Positions 10,291-22,344 of a stretch of DNA of 64,000 nt are shown in pieces. The DNA lies in contig JAYEVK010000037.1 of the NCBI GenBank assembly GCA_036346275.1, positions 62,001 to 126,000 on the forward strand. The letters run 5' to 3'. The notes beneath the pieces are model-generated. The model made no database searches. It saw nothing but the letters and a program-made list of their open reading frames with translations, and had not been told where the DNA came from. Source of the stretch: Otatea glauca. Lineage: Eukaryota; Streptophyta; Magnoliopsida; Poales; Poaceae. Position 1 is the stretch's first letter. Each line of letters begins with the position of its first letter. Position numbers and translations under genes: made by a program.

Positions 10291-12285
10291 TGTAACATCC
10301 TAAAATTTGGCCTATAGTTTCACTTATGTGCATTTTAATGATTTTCTGAAATTATTGGATTTTCTGGGATTTAATAGAATTTATTTTAATTAAGTATATT
10401 GAACCTTTGGTGAAAACTAATTATATATAGATAAAACTAATATGAAGTTTTGCCAAAAATATTTTATTTGAATTCAAAATGTCACGAAGTATTTATGAGA
10501 ATTTTCTTGGATTTTTCCTGATATTTTAATTACCTTAAATGAATTAATCTAATTTCGGGAATTATTTTAAATCAAAAAGCTTTTGAAAAATCGGTGAACG
10601 AGATCGGGCGAAGCCCAAGATCGTGTCTTGTAACTTGCGCGATGCGCCCGCTCAACCGCTTCCCGTCACCCCGCGTTTGGCCGTTGGATTTCCATCGGAC
10701 GATCTGCATCTCACCGAAACCCTAGCGCCTTCGGCCGTTGGATCAAGATCGGGCGGAGAGGATTCCTCGTGTTGTTTTTGGAAGGCCAAGATCGCGCCCG
10801 TCGGTTCTGGAAAGAACGGATCGGATCGTATCGCTTCGGATCTAATCGTGGCCGTTGATCCCAAATCGGACGGCTCTCGGTTGTCGTCTCTGATTCGGTT
10901 TCCGAGTTCGCCGCGTGCCTGCCTCGCCGCGGATTGCTTAGGGTTTCTTCCCTACGCGCATGCCGAGGCTATAAAGCCGCACCGCACCGATGTTCCTCGT
11001 CCCCTTGCGCAGCCAGTAGCACTAGCCTCTTCGTCGGAGTCGCTGCTGTTTAGCCCTGCGAGCTCGCCGTAGTTCTTTGTAGCGCCGCCACTCTTTTTCT
11101 CGCCGTTTCACCGCCGTCAAGCCTCCATCCGCCGCTCGAGTTCCAGATCCAGGCTCGTCGCGTCGAGCCGCATCGGCCGCTACTTTTTCGCCGAGTCGCA
11201 CCAAATGCCGTTCGGGTGGTCTTCTTCCTCCGCCCGGTGCGATCCACCGCCGTCTTCGCCATCTTCGTCTCGAGCTCGGACACCGTTGGATCTTTCGGGA
11301 CGTCTCGGATCGTCGCCGCGTCGCCGTCTGCATGATCAACTCTCGTAAGCTTGGACCGTTGGATCAGGTCTGTTCGGTTGAGATCGCGCCGCGTGTGCGT
11401 TAGGGCGGTAGCCGTCGGATCGTCGCCCGGATGCGCGCCGCGTGTCGAGCATTGGTACGGGCGGCGTCGCAGCCAGTAGATGCGTGCCGTGTGTCAGGCG
11501 CGTGACGCGAGGCGCCGCGTGAGCGCGCCCACGGTGGACTGTGAGGTTCCGTGCACCGGGTCCATGCACCGAGGTGACGAGTCAGCGTCTGATTGGCTCG
11601 GACCAGGGCTGACATCAGCGTTGCGTAATAAAAATCTTTTTCAGTAGAAAAATAATTCTGGAAAATCGGAAATTCTATTTTCTGTATTTTCAGTATTTAT
11701 TCAAACTTCAAAAGGCTATATCTTTTGCATTTTAAGTCGGATTTGAGTGATTCAAATTTCTAAAAATTTGTAAAATCAAGATCTATTTATTGGTGAATTT
11801 TATTTTATTTTTGGAGTTTGGTTGCTCTCTGTTTTGGTGTTTATTTGCTATTTTGGCATCGTTTCGCATAGACGTTGAACTGCTCGGTGATCCGGAGGAA
11901 GATTCATAGCTTCAAGACCCAAGCTCAGAGCAAGACCAACACCTACTCCAAGGCAAGTTGTGCTTTGATCATGTTGCACCCAATTTCACCAAATTGCTAT
12001 TTTGTCTTTTAAATTATGCATGATATTTTATGTGTATAAATGATTTCAATTAATCTGGTAATTAGATGATATGCCTAATTGAATTAAATCACACCTTTTC
12101 AATTTTATGCCATGATCTAATTGTCACCCTAGGATGTGGAATTATAGTTGGTTAATATTAATAATCAACATGGGACTAGTTAGACCGTCGTAGATTGCTT
12201 AGCCATACCACGCCATCACATGTGTCCGAATGTTGTTACTTAATCTTGACTAATGGAATATGGAACAATGTTTAAGAATTTGTGT
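10291..12285 (+). repeat. 3' LTR of element A, truncated
   Basis: Colinear with the 5' LTR (1454 onward) for 1995 bp, including the TATA region at 10970-10976, with scattered substitutions and small indels. Similarity stops abruptly after ...AAGAATTTGTGT at 12285. The last 1.15 kb of the LTR, including the CA terminus, is missing. Confidence 0.9.
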
Positions 12286-14400
12286 CTCACAAGGGAGCCA
12301 TGTGTGGCTAGGCTAGCGTTGGTGGGACCAAGGCCAGAGCAGGGTCCGAGGATGTGTGATCTAGGCCAACGCCAAGCTGAGATGGAGTAGGGGAAGAGGA
12401 GGGGAAGAAGAAACCGTAGGAAGAAGCCAGGGAAAAAGGGGATTCAGTCCTAGAAGAAAAAGGGAAGGAGCAAAGCAACCGAGAAGAAGCAGAGGGAGTC
12501 AATCTAGAGAATATAGGATGAGGCTGAGAAGGGAGGGAAAAAAAGGAAGGAGGGGAAAAGAAAAAAGAAGAGGAGGAAAGAAAAGAAGGAAGGAGACAAA
12601 AAGAAAAAGAGAAACAGAAAATGAGAAGAGAGAAAAAAGAGAAAGAGGGAAAAGTAGGAAAAATAATCCATTTGTGGAACTGCATTTGGTTTAATTAATC
12701 ATCTCATGAGTACGCCTAAATATCAAAAGACCGCACATAACGTGATTAATTAAGTAAGAGTTATATAAAAATTGAAAATATGTAATAATTAAAAAATGAT
12801 GGTTGTAATAACTCTCTAAAATAAAATGTGGTGCTAAATTAAAATACTAGAATCAAAATAGCTGTAACATTAAAATTAATGTGCCAAGTTAACAACTTAC
12901 AAGCAGTTCAGAAAGGGTCAGACTCTAGAAAAATACGTTCAAATTAATTGCAAAAGATTAATACTCTATGATTTCAGACTGACTGAACCCTTGATCGGCT
13001 AGTTCCAGAATTTGGGCGAGGCTGTACCTTTTGATTCTATACCAGGCAAGATTTCTGTTGACTATGTTTATTAATGTTTTCAAATGCTTTCATATACCTA
13101 CATATATCATCAATGCATTGGAAAACATTTATAACAATTGAAAACCTTAATTCGGACTCGGATGGAAATATGGTTTGTAAATGAATTGATGAGGTGGCAA
13201 GTGGATTCTGATATGATGTTTGGTCGATCCAACGAAGGAGCCGTGAATGTGTTCTTATATTTATATTTGGTGGGTAGAGGACGCCAATGAGAAGGTGTAA
13301 AGTTCCACCAAGGGCCTCTACATAGGTTATAATATAAGGTCAAACAATTATACTCGGGCAATGAGTCGTATTCCTATTCAACCATAGTGATCGGTCGTAA
13401 AAGGTTGTCCTATAGAGGTGTTATGATCTCCACGTTGGGTATGAGTAGATATCTAGTGCAAATCCGCGGAAGGCCCAAAGAGACACGCGATTGCAATGGC
13501 GGTATATTGAAGCCATGCATAGAATTCTCACGACTTAAGGTCGAGTAAAATGTTATCCGCCAGCTTGGTGGGATGGCCTGGGATAGGTTTCCCCACTCGA
13601 TTAACAGGGTTGCGGATCTAATACTGTATTAGTGATAAACATTTGAGTGCCTCATAGGATGGGGTTGCTATGGCTAAAAGTGATATGAACCTGTGCAGGG
13701 TTTAAAATCATGAGTTTATACATGTCTCTTGAATTGGAGGCTACAGAAGCTAAGTCTGCCTCATATACGAGTGCTACTATCAATTTTCGAAATTAAAATA
13801 CCCAACCCTTAAAGAAAACCAAAAGCCTAATTTCGGTACAAATGAATTTTGAGGGAAAGTAAGCATTGGCTGGATATGCGAGGAAATTCATTATTGCATT
13901 TGTTATTAGTGCTTGCTGAGTACACTGTACTTACTCTTGCTTAAATCCCGATTTGCTTAGAAGGTGAATCCTATAGATCCACCTATGAGGCGTAGGGTGA
14001 GGTCTAGCTGCAAGACTAGGACTAGGACCTACAGGAGGACTACTACTACGACTACTTCTACTAGTAGGGCTAAGGGTATTATAGATCTTATCCGCGTTTT
14101 GAGTGATCTTCAAGGTAATTAGATAGTTATATTATATTTTTGTTATAGTTGGATCAGATGTGTAATATGTAATGGACAAATAGCCCTGCGTGGCTGGTTT
14201 ATAATAATTTACATTCAGTCTCTAATTTTTGTTCTGCTGCAATACTCTAAACACGTTATAGTGACTGATAATGTGTCGGATCGTCCAATATTTTGTTAGC
14301 TACTGTACCAATATTCGTGTAATTATCTCGGTGTGATGATAGTGCTACTGTCGTTACCCTGGGCTAATTATGCGGGTTGCCAAACCACGACGGTAGGCTA
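12286..14400 (+). repeat. Truncated LTR-like sequence X
   Basis: The order of features is that of the long LTRs elsewhere in the window read in native orientation: a GC-rich start (12300-12360), a strongly purine-rich tract (12360-12660), AT-rich sequence, the GAGTAC...GTACTTAC motif at 13918-13936, and a CCCTGCGTGGC segment near 14185. Its own start is missing, so it is a 3' part. The right limit is estimated only. The 125-residue minus-strand ORF at 12308-12685 is just the complement of the purine tract. Confidence 0.5.
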
Positions 14401-16379
14401 CGAAGCAATCTAAAATAACCATGAGTATAGAAAGTATCCTGACATGTTACTGAGAAAAAATAAACCTAGGTTTTTTTTAGCAAATATTATATAAAAATAA
14501 AAATAACAACCTTATGCCAGAAAGGCAAATATTGTGACAAAAGATATTTCTCTGGCTAAACCATTAGGTAAATATTAAAATAATTTCCCACGGCCAGAAA
14601 GTAAAATTTGCCTTTTATGAATGGAAATGCAGCTCGGCTATTATGCAATAATTGAAGTGGTCGCACTAAGTTGGCTTTATGATAATGCATGCTGTCTTTT
14701 TGACGAATTTGTCGATCGATCAGCTGTAAAATTTGTCGACCACCCCCCAATTCACGCATTATTTTTGATAATTGTACATGATGATCACCCCTTTCCCATA
14801 TCCACCCTAAAAAGTAATGAAAAAGCAACCCAAAAGTTGCTCCTTTTCCCTGCATTAATCCAAACTGACCTAAATTAATTGTTATTTTAATAAGCACTTG
14901 CGTATCCTGCTAAATTAAATATGATAGCTTCATCATGCAGAATTTATATAATGGGTCCTAGCCTTTTAGCTCCACTGAGACAGGGTGAGCAGAGCGGAGG
15001 GCCTTCCCACTACCTACGCCGAACTGTTCATCTAAATGGCTCACTGACTTTTTTTTCTTCTTTATTTCACAAGCGAATATAGCGGATCTTGTATCCGTAT
15101 ATAGAGTATGCAGAGATATATCGAAAGAGGATTTGTATCTGAGATATTTCTAGATGTTAGTAGATCATTTCATATGGCTATGTTCTTTTTTTTTGCAAAA
15201 TTAAGCCCCTCCACCAAAAATTGCAAGTCTAGTCCCTCGTCAACGTGAAAGAGCCTAGGGCCATGTATCCCCGCCACCTTTGCATTGCCGTGGAAGCCAC
15301 CGGTAGCGCTTGATTGACTTGGCCGCACAGGGGAGATGCTTGCCGCAGAGGCCATTGGGGAAAGAGCTCGCCACGGCAGGCGGTAAAGGAGGAGCCTACC
15401 ATGGCAGGAAGTGGGAAGGCGATCGCTGTGGCGAGCAATGAGGAAGGTGGCTAGCGCGCCACGGCTAGCGATGAGGAAGGAGCATTTTTTAATTTTTAAG
15501 AGATAAGGCTGTGGGCGTGAAGAGTTTTTTGCAAGACAGTGCTGCAAGTTAATTTATAACGATGAAGTATCTCTGACCAATTAGATAAGATTGGAAAAAT
15601 TATCTTAAGCGATGCATAAAAGATATTATTAATAGGTTATTTATTGACTACTTTTATGTTGTTGACCTGATTTTTACGTTTGTGATTGCAGTTCAACATT
15701 TTCTTCGTGTGAATGCTTGTTTAATGGTCAATGAGTTGCAGGTATATAATAAAGTGATGTCATAACAAAAGGGAAGGAAGAACAAAATGCATTTCGTAAT
15801 ATAGGTGGGGATCACATGGCGCATATAGTTTGGTTCGGTGTTCATATTCACCTTGGTACTTTGTATGGTAGAAATGGCGGCACAGACGAACCATGAATAT
15901 GGACAGCATCTACAATACTACGATATAAGTGTGCCTTTTGGAATTGTAAAAGGGCATGATAGACTACATGTTACGGGCGAAGGACATTAAGGCTTGAATG
16001 GGTAACCGTACGGCACCCACATGGAGTGTTGATCATCAGGATGGCGTGGACGGGGCTAGTGGTCACGGTAGTGGCAAGCACAACTGCAGCTCGGATTGGC
16101 ATAGTAGCAGTAAGTGTGTTAGTCGTTGCCGAGGTGGACGACCTCCTCATTGTTTCTCTCTCGATCCTTTGGTGGCGAAGGTCATCGTTCTAGTTCTGGA
16201 AGTCCAAGTTTAGCCTACGAAGCTGTTCATTCTCATTCTTCACCGCAGCGAGGTCCTCTCCCATTTCGTCAAGGCGTTGATGTGACCATGCCGGTCCGAC
16301 AGGCCATATTTGTACCTCAAGACAAGACAAGACAAGGGCCCAACAACTTCTGACGCTCCAAGACTAGTCCGAGATCAAG
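14401..16379. other. Unassigned intergenic sequence
   Basis: No gene supported. 15200-15480 is a moderately GC-rich patch that opens short ORFs on the minus strand without recognisable domains. 15800-16350 has short GC-rich ORFs with low-complexity composition. I see no TIRs or LTR ends. Confidence 0.4.
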
Positions 16380-17319
16380 TCCAATTCGTTCGCGAGTCCA
16401 ATTCGGCCCCTAGGAGCAATCTAACATAAAATGACCATATCTGGGTCATACGAAGTTCGATTGAGGCGTTCTTGGAATCTATAGACAAGCCCACGATGAG
16501 AGCTTTCCAACGGAAGTGGTTTCACATTTAAACTCCTTCTGAATCGATGAAAATCATCAAAACTATATGATGAACAGAATCTGCTCGGTGCTGCGACACC
16601 TCTACTTGGGCCCAAAGGCCTTGTACAACCTAGGGTTGCATGGCCATCCCCTTGGCCGCCTCCCTTGCCTTCATCCTCATATATATTCAGTAGCCATTGC
16701 TAGAATAGATGTGTTTTGCTTAGATTACAGCTAGACACTTTGTCAGTTTTTCGTCGTATATCGGTTTATGGAACCCCAACTCGTGTGCTTAATATTATTC
16801 ATAATTTCAGATTGCATCTTCTACATTCTTGCTTGTGTTCTCGATTCGCATGCAGGGATAAGCCTTATCGGCGAGGTCAACTGTGTTTTAGTGTGGTTGA
16901 TAACCAACGGAGCGCGGGTGTAGCGATTGCAGGGTTCGAATCCGTTCTGATTGGAAGCCGGATCGTCAACGTCGAGTTCTCCACCAATCGAATTAGTATT
17001 ACCTGTCGGAAGATTTGTCCACCGTTCGCATCAGGTGTAGTAGCAATATGTGGATGTAACATTGCACATTTAAGGGATACGGTGAGTCCATAAATTGAGT
17101 AAATTTGTAATCCGTGGTCTGTAAGTAAAAGTACGTATTATCGAGCGATACAATAAGACATGCATCGAATGGTACGTAAGAATTGTAGCAATTGCCATGA
17201 AAAGCGGGCATCGGTAGAAACAACGTACTGTGCTAGAATTACACTCATCGCAAACTTGGACAGCGGCGTCAAGGTTGTGCTTGCATGTCAGCCACTGCTC
17301 GGGGAGTGTGGAAACTCAT
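16380..17319 (+). repeat. Probable LTR or leader fragment of another Ty3 element
   Basis: Text such as GAGAGCTTTCCAACGGAAGT (16499-16518) and the stretch at 16820-17000 around GCATGCAGGGATAAGCC resemble LTR/leader sequence of grass Ty3 elements by eye. No terminus, primer site or ORF could be fixed, so this is tentative. Confidence 0.3.
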
Positions 17320-17917
17320 TGTAACATACCAAAATTTGCCTTAATATTATTTTATTTCTATTTGTACATTTTATGAATTTTCTGGATTTTTTGGATTTTT
17401 TGGAATTTATTTCAAATTATGTATATTGGCCCTTTTGTGAAAATTAATTAAATATAGACAAATTTAATATAAAGTTTTGCTAAAATATTTTATTTGAGTT
17501 CAAAATGTCTCAAAACATTTTTGAGAATTTTCTTGGATTTTTCCTGATAATTTTAGTGTCTTAAACAAATTAATCTATTTTCTAGAATTAAATTAAATCG
17601 AAAAGTGTTTGGAAATTTATGAACAGATTGGGCCGAGCCCATAAACTATGTGCGCTTGGCCCATGTTCTAGAAGCGTGGTCGTGGACTGTTAGATCGTAA
17701 TCCGACGGTCGATAGCGTTTAAGAAACCCTAGCAATTGCATCTGTCGGATTTTGAGACCGGTTTGGATAGCGCCACATCATCAGAGATCGCAGCCGTTGA
17801 TCGAGCACGTGGACGGTGGGGATGTGGCCTAGTCCAAGCCGCCGATGGAGTCCGGGTTTCGCACATTTCCGCCGCCGCGCAAATGTTGGCGTCCGTGTAG
17901 GGTTCGCATCCCGGTGC

Positions 17918-17925
17918 TATAAATA
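17918..17925 (+). promoter_or_regulatory. TATA box of LTR A'
   Basis: TATAAATA at the position that corresponds to the TATA box of the element A LTR, about 600 bp from the LTR start. Confidence 0.55.
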
Positions 17926-19377
17926 CCGCGTGTGCTAGCCCGAGGTTCCCTATTGAACGCCGCGTCTAATGGTCCAAGAATCATCATCGAAGTCGTCGTC
18001 CTCACCGCACGGGAGCTCACCGGAGTAGGAGACTGAAGCCGCCGCGGTTTTTGCGCAAGAACGTCGTCGTCGAGCCGTTAGCTGCCTCATTGTGTGGAGA
18101 TTCAAAGTCGCCGTGAAGAAGCGCGTCAGATCTACTGCTTGATATCGCCGGGATCGTGCCAGAACACCGTTGGGTAGGTCTTCATTTTTGCTGCCGGTGA
18201 AGCCTCACCGTCGTGCTGCCATCGCCGGGTGTTGAAGCTGTTGAGTTCGAGATTTGGCCACGAGGTTGCGATCTGCAATGGTAGGTTTTGGTCGTTGGAT
18301 GATAGATCAGCGTTCGGGATCTTGCCGCTGATAGCACCCAATGGATGGCTGACGCGTGTCGGGCACGGGGGCCGAGGCACCGTGCACCGGGTGCACGGTG
18401 GACCAGCAAGCGTCGTGAGCCAAGTCTATAGGCGTGGTGGCGCGTGTCGGTCTCGATTGGTCCAAAGACTTCGACGCCATAATTGTGTTTTTCGCTGGAA
18501 AATAATTCGATTGAAATGCAGGATGCCGACGTCATCATGAGGTCACCGACGTCATAAATGCGGTTTTCAGTATAAAAATAATTCGGTTATCTTGGATTTT
18601 CTATTTTCTGTATTTCTAGAATTAATTCAATCTTTGAAAGGCTATAACTTTTGCATTTTAACTCGGATTTGGGTGATTTAAATTTTTAAAATTTTTAAAA
18701 TTGAGATCTATTTAATGGTAAGTTTTATTTCTATTTTTGGAGAATGTTTGCTATCTGTTTTCGTGTTTATTTGGCTTTCTCTTCCGTTTCGCGTAGACGT
18801 CGAATTGTGCGAAGCGCCCGAGGAGGAAATGTTGATTTAAGACCAAGGTCCAGAGCAAGAATATGGGCTTTTCTAAGGCAAGTTTTGCTTTGATCATGTT
18901 GAACCCAGTTTACAAAAACTGCTCTATTGATTTACATTATTGCATGATATTTTACGTATACAATTGTTTCAAATTAAATTGGGATTTAGTTAATCTATCC
19001 AATTGAATTATACCCTACCTTGTCACTCATATGCCATGATTTATTTGTCACCCTAGGATGGTTCATTATTAGTTGGTTAATATTTGCAATCAACATGGGT
19101 TGGTTAGACTGTGTTTAGTTTGCTTAGCCATGCCACGTATACTACATGTCTTTTAGAATATCAAAAGTGAATCTTGACTAATGGAATATGGAACATATTT
19201 ATAAAAGGTGTGTCGGGTTCTGTCGCACAATGATGTTGAGTTGTAGTGACGTATGTCACGAAATAATGTTGACTTGTTGATGGCACGTGGTGCATGGTAA
19301 TCAACTCGGGTGGTAAATAATTTTGGTTCGGGCAAGTGGCAAGGGGCAGTGTGCCAAGGTGGCCAGGAATGGCAGAG

Positions 19378-20360
19378 GGCCTTTCCTCAACCCTTTTCTC
19401 AATCAGGGCTACAAGCCATTCCTCGCGCTGGGCTTTGCTTCTCTTCCTACTCCGGTACGTGTCAGAGTCATGTGGGAATCCCATTTTCCAGGGAACGAAA
19501 ACACCTAGGCCTCGGGTGCGACCCGGGTGCTCCTTGTTTCCCAAGGTCGTGGCGAGTATATCTTTCTCTCTGTTCGAAGTGAAAGAGCCCCAGGAAGATT
19601 TCGTGCTCAACAATGTTAGGCAGTGGGACACTTCCTCATTAGCGGGATTTGCAAAGGACACGTCGCCCGAAGACGTGGGACATGAGACGTGACCTCGCTC
19701 TTACCCAGTTTCGGGCACGCAGGTCCACGATCAAGGCAAACTGCGGTGCGACCTCCTTCTGGACTGCCTTGTTTTCCTCCCTCATCCATTGTGAGATCTT
19801 ACCCACGTACCCAGTTGGGCCGAGTCTGTGTGGGTGGGTGTTTTTTGACTGGATGGTCTTGTGCGCTGCACTTTCATGCACGAACTCTTTCGTTGTCTTC
19901 AACTCAACAAATCATCCCCGGACGTCTTCAGTGATGAATCCGTACTTCTAGAATGGAGTCATTTCCTTATTCACGTAATTACTGATGAGGATGCTCTTAA
20001 AGTTCTTCCACGCCTTTCCCGCCACTAGCAACGCGTATCGTCACAGTGTGGGCATGGCATCTTGTGGAAGCTCGAATGACTCGAATATTTCAGTCACCAG
20101 GTTATCGTGCTCCTCATCTATTAGCATCTTCTATGATGGATAGGTGATGAGGACCCTTTCATGCCCAACGATCCCGCACATGGCCCGGAAAGCTGCAGCA
20201 GCCTTTGAAGGCGCGTTAGCGACCCCATCGCGTGGATCGACCGCCGGGATGGTGTATCAGCTCGAGGCCTTTTACTAAGTCCTCTTGGATCGTGCCTCTT
20301 TCCTCCTACGTTGGGCACCTCATCAGATCCATTCGGCGACGAGGATTGAGGGGGCGCCAT
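19378..20360 (-). pseudogene. Inverted, intron-less CACTA gene-2 fragment inside LTR A'
   Basis: Minus-strand translation, with frame changes, matches exons 1 and 2 of CACTA gene 2 (38758-39839) residue by residue. Shared segments include VAGKAWKNFKS, the HPHRLGPTGYVGK stretch, FANPANEEV and the REKDILATTLGNKEHPGRTR stretch, with FVPWKMGFPHDSD after it. It starts at an ATG at 20360 and is cut at 19378 inside the charged region (IEKRVEER). The 78-bp intron present at 39475-39552 is absent here: EEVSHCL runs straight into TLLSTKSS at 19616/19617. Internal stops and shifts make it non-coding. It is opposite to the host LTR and may be a captured cDNA, or a piece of a CACTA family that lacks this intron. 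Confidence 0.75.
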
Positions 20361-20930
20361 CTTGTATGATGCAAGGTTGTAAATTTGTTCAACAAAGTGC
20401 GATAATAAGAGCAAGATGTAAATTTATTTGTGGTGCTCTCAGAAATTAGGCAAGTTTGAAGATTTTGAATCTTCAATCTCAATCACAAATGGGCTAAACA
20501 ATCAATTAAGCAAATATGGCCTTGAACCCTTGCCACCTCATCATGCACATTAAAGAATTGAAATCTTAGCCAAACTATGTAGCATGCAAGAACACATGGA
20601 ATGGTATTATGTTTGAAGGGGTCATCCAACTAAATAAAAAGTATTATACTAGATCATGGAAGCCTATAGTGCTAAGACTACAAAAATAAAGTTTAACACA
20701 TTTAGAACAAGTAGAAGGTTATGCCCTCAATATGGAAAAATGGAATAAAATAATATTGCAAAGATTACTCGTGCAATCTGATGACTAACATGCAAGGCCA
20801 AAGGCTAATATATGCTTTCAACTTTCATTGTGAATCAATGTCTACATTCGAATTTTGAATCCATTTAAATTCAAAGTTAAAAATTAGTGTTGATTACATT
20901 AAATATGAATTAATACTTATTATCTTGAAA
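20361..20930. other. AT-rich remainder of the insertion in LTR A'
   Basis: Does not align by eye to the A LTR at the matching place, nor to the 5' UTR of the CACTA gene. LTR similarity resumes by about 20990. Origin unknown. Confidence 0.35.
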
Positions 20931-21414
20931 GTCTACCGGTTCAGGGCCAAACTCGCAAAATTAACTAGTTATTCCATTGGAATAAACTTTGTATATAGTT
21001 GTGTTAGGCTTGCATTCTGCTCACAACTTGTTGAGTATTTTAAGTACTCACCCTTGCCAATAACAAAATTACCGGTTAAGGAGGAGTTTACACCAGCTTT
21101 GGAGGAGTACCAGGAAGAGACGAACATCTAGGTTGCGAGCCTTATCAGTTGCCTGTGGTATACTAAGGGGTTATCTACGTTTTCATTCCTTTGCAATTTT
21201 ATTTGTTAATCATAGTTTAGCCTGCGTGGCAAAGTCATGTAAGGTTGACCATAAAGTCAGTCAACCGGTTAATAATTAATATATGAAGTCTTTTATTATG
21301 ATTTATTGTGTATAATTGTGATATTCATCTATGTTGAGCCTGTGTGCACTAGCGTGATCTTAGACTAATGTGATATACACAGAGGGTCCGGATTTGCATA
21401 TTTAGGTCCCAACA

Positions 21415-21656
21415 CCAACCCATAAATAGCACTTATGGTTGCGCGGTTATCTCAGAATAAATGTCATTTTCTGAATAAATGTCAACAAGCAAGGTTGAGT
21501 ACATTCGTACTCGGCAAGACTTATAAGTGCGTCATAAATTTATAAGTAGATGCTTGGCTATGTCAATGGAGAAAGGCTACTAAGTTGTTTTGCATGAAGC
21601 GAGATTTAACCATGAATAACCATAGTAGATTGTAATGGAATTTGTAAAGAGAAGTT

Positions 21657-21702
<46 letters not shown>

Positions 21703-22344
21703 TATACATATCAAATATGAAAGCATAAAAATAGCAACTCGCATTCCTTTATGATTGTGAACATCAAACCATTCCCATGCCATCTCTTGACAGAGTATTT
21801 GAAACAACTTTTCACAATATTTCTAATTCAACTCTTTTTGAAAATATCAAAACTCTAATTAGTGTTAGTGCACCAAGTCTCCCATGATCGTGGGCATAGC
21901 TTTTCGAAAAGTTTTACACTCTGTAAAGGTGTACATCTTTACCCACAAGACATGACCAACTCTTTTTGTCACTATTTTCATGCTTCCTTTGATGTGTGGC
22001 CAAGAGGTCATGACATGAACCTTTACTTTACCTAGACCTAACTCTGCACTAGCCCAGTGACGACAAACCCTCACTATGCGGTAAAAGATATTTGTGCAAT
22101 CACTGTACTCTCAACAGTGCATCCCTGTTGAGTCCCCACTTCTCCCTACAGCAAGGCATAAACCGTTGTATCGTCAAGCATTATTCCCAATACCTCGGTG
22201 TGGGCACCCCTTCGAGCAAACCTAACAGGATTGCCCATACTACTATAACCTTCTAATGTGCAAAGCTAGACCTATGTAACTTAATTGGTCAAGGTCATCC
22301 CATATTAGCACTTGTGGTTTTACTGATATTCTTGGATTATACAG
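21415..22344 (-). repeat. LTR C, part 1 of 3
   Basis: Colinear with the middle of the B-type LTR at 23690-24430: GAGTACATTCGTACTCGG (21497-21514), TTTACACTCTGTAAAGGTGT and TTTACCCACAAGACATGACC, and the closing CACTTGTGGTTTTACTGATA. Its terminus is missing: the equivalent of the first roughly 300 bp is replaced by the end of LTR A'. It is interrupted at 22344 by the solo A LTR and continues at 31168. 22340-22344 is TACAG, the target duplication of that insertion. Confidence 0.8.
21657..21711. repeat. (TA)n(CA)n microsatellite
   Basis: About 12 TA followed by about 11 CA repeats inside LTR C. The short minus-strand ORF across it is low complexity. Confidence 0.9.

Larger units (their letters stand above)
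1454..12285 (+). mobile_element. Element A: degenerate Del/Tekay-like Ty3/gypsy chromovirus
   Basis: Plus-strand LTR retrotransposon with a complete 3131-bp 5' LTR, initiator-Met tRNA primer-binding site, 5' accessory ORF, gag with a CCHC knuckle, protease remnant, RT, RNase H, integrase, C-terminal chromodomain, polypurine tract and a 3' LTR truncated after 1995 bp. The order PR-RT-RH-IN plus a chromodomain marks a chromovirus. The RT sequence and long LTRs suggest the Del/Tekay clade; this is by recollection, not alignment. Every ORF carries frameshifts or stops, so it is not autonomous. The left flank ends AAGAC; its target duplication cannot be tested because the right end is lost. Confidence 0.88.
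17320..21414 (+). repeat. Isolated LTR A' (4.1 kb with an internal insertion)
   Basis: Starts TGTAACATACCAAAATTTGC and ends TTTAGGTCCCAACA, with the same internal order as the LTR of element A: AT-rich start, GC island with TATA, AT-rich remainder, GAGTATTTTAAGTACTCAC at 21033-21051, and the conserved TTGAGCCTGTGTGCACTAGC near 21335. No primer-binding site follows, so it is a solo or broken LTR. Flanks CTCAT and CCAAC are not a target duplication, which points to later recombination or deletion. It is related to, but clearly diverged from, the A LTR. About 1.55 kb (19378 to roughly 20930) is foreign. Confidence 0.8.

Noticed and set aside
16916..16935. Possible tRNA-like B box (GGGTTCGAATCCG)
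   Set aside because: No A box or cloverleaf can be built around it; it stands within sequence that looks like a retroelement leader.
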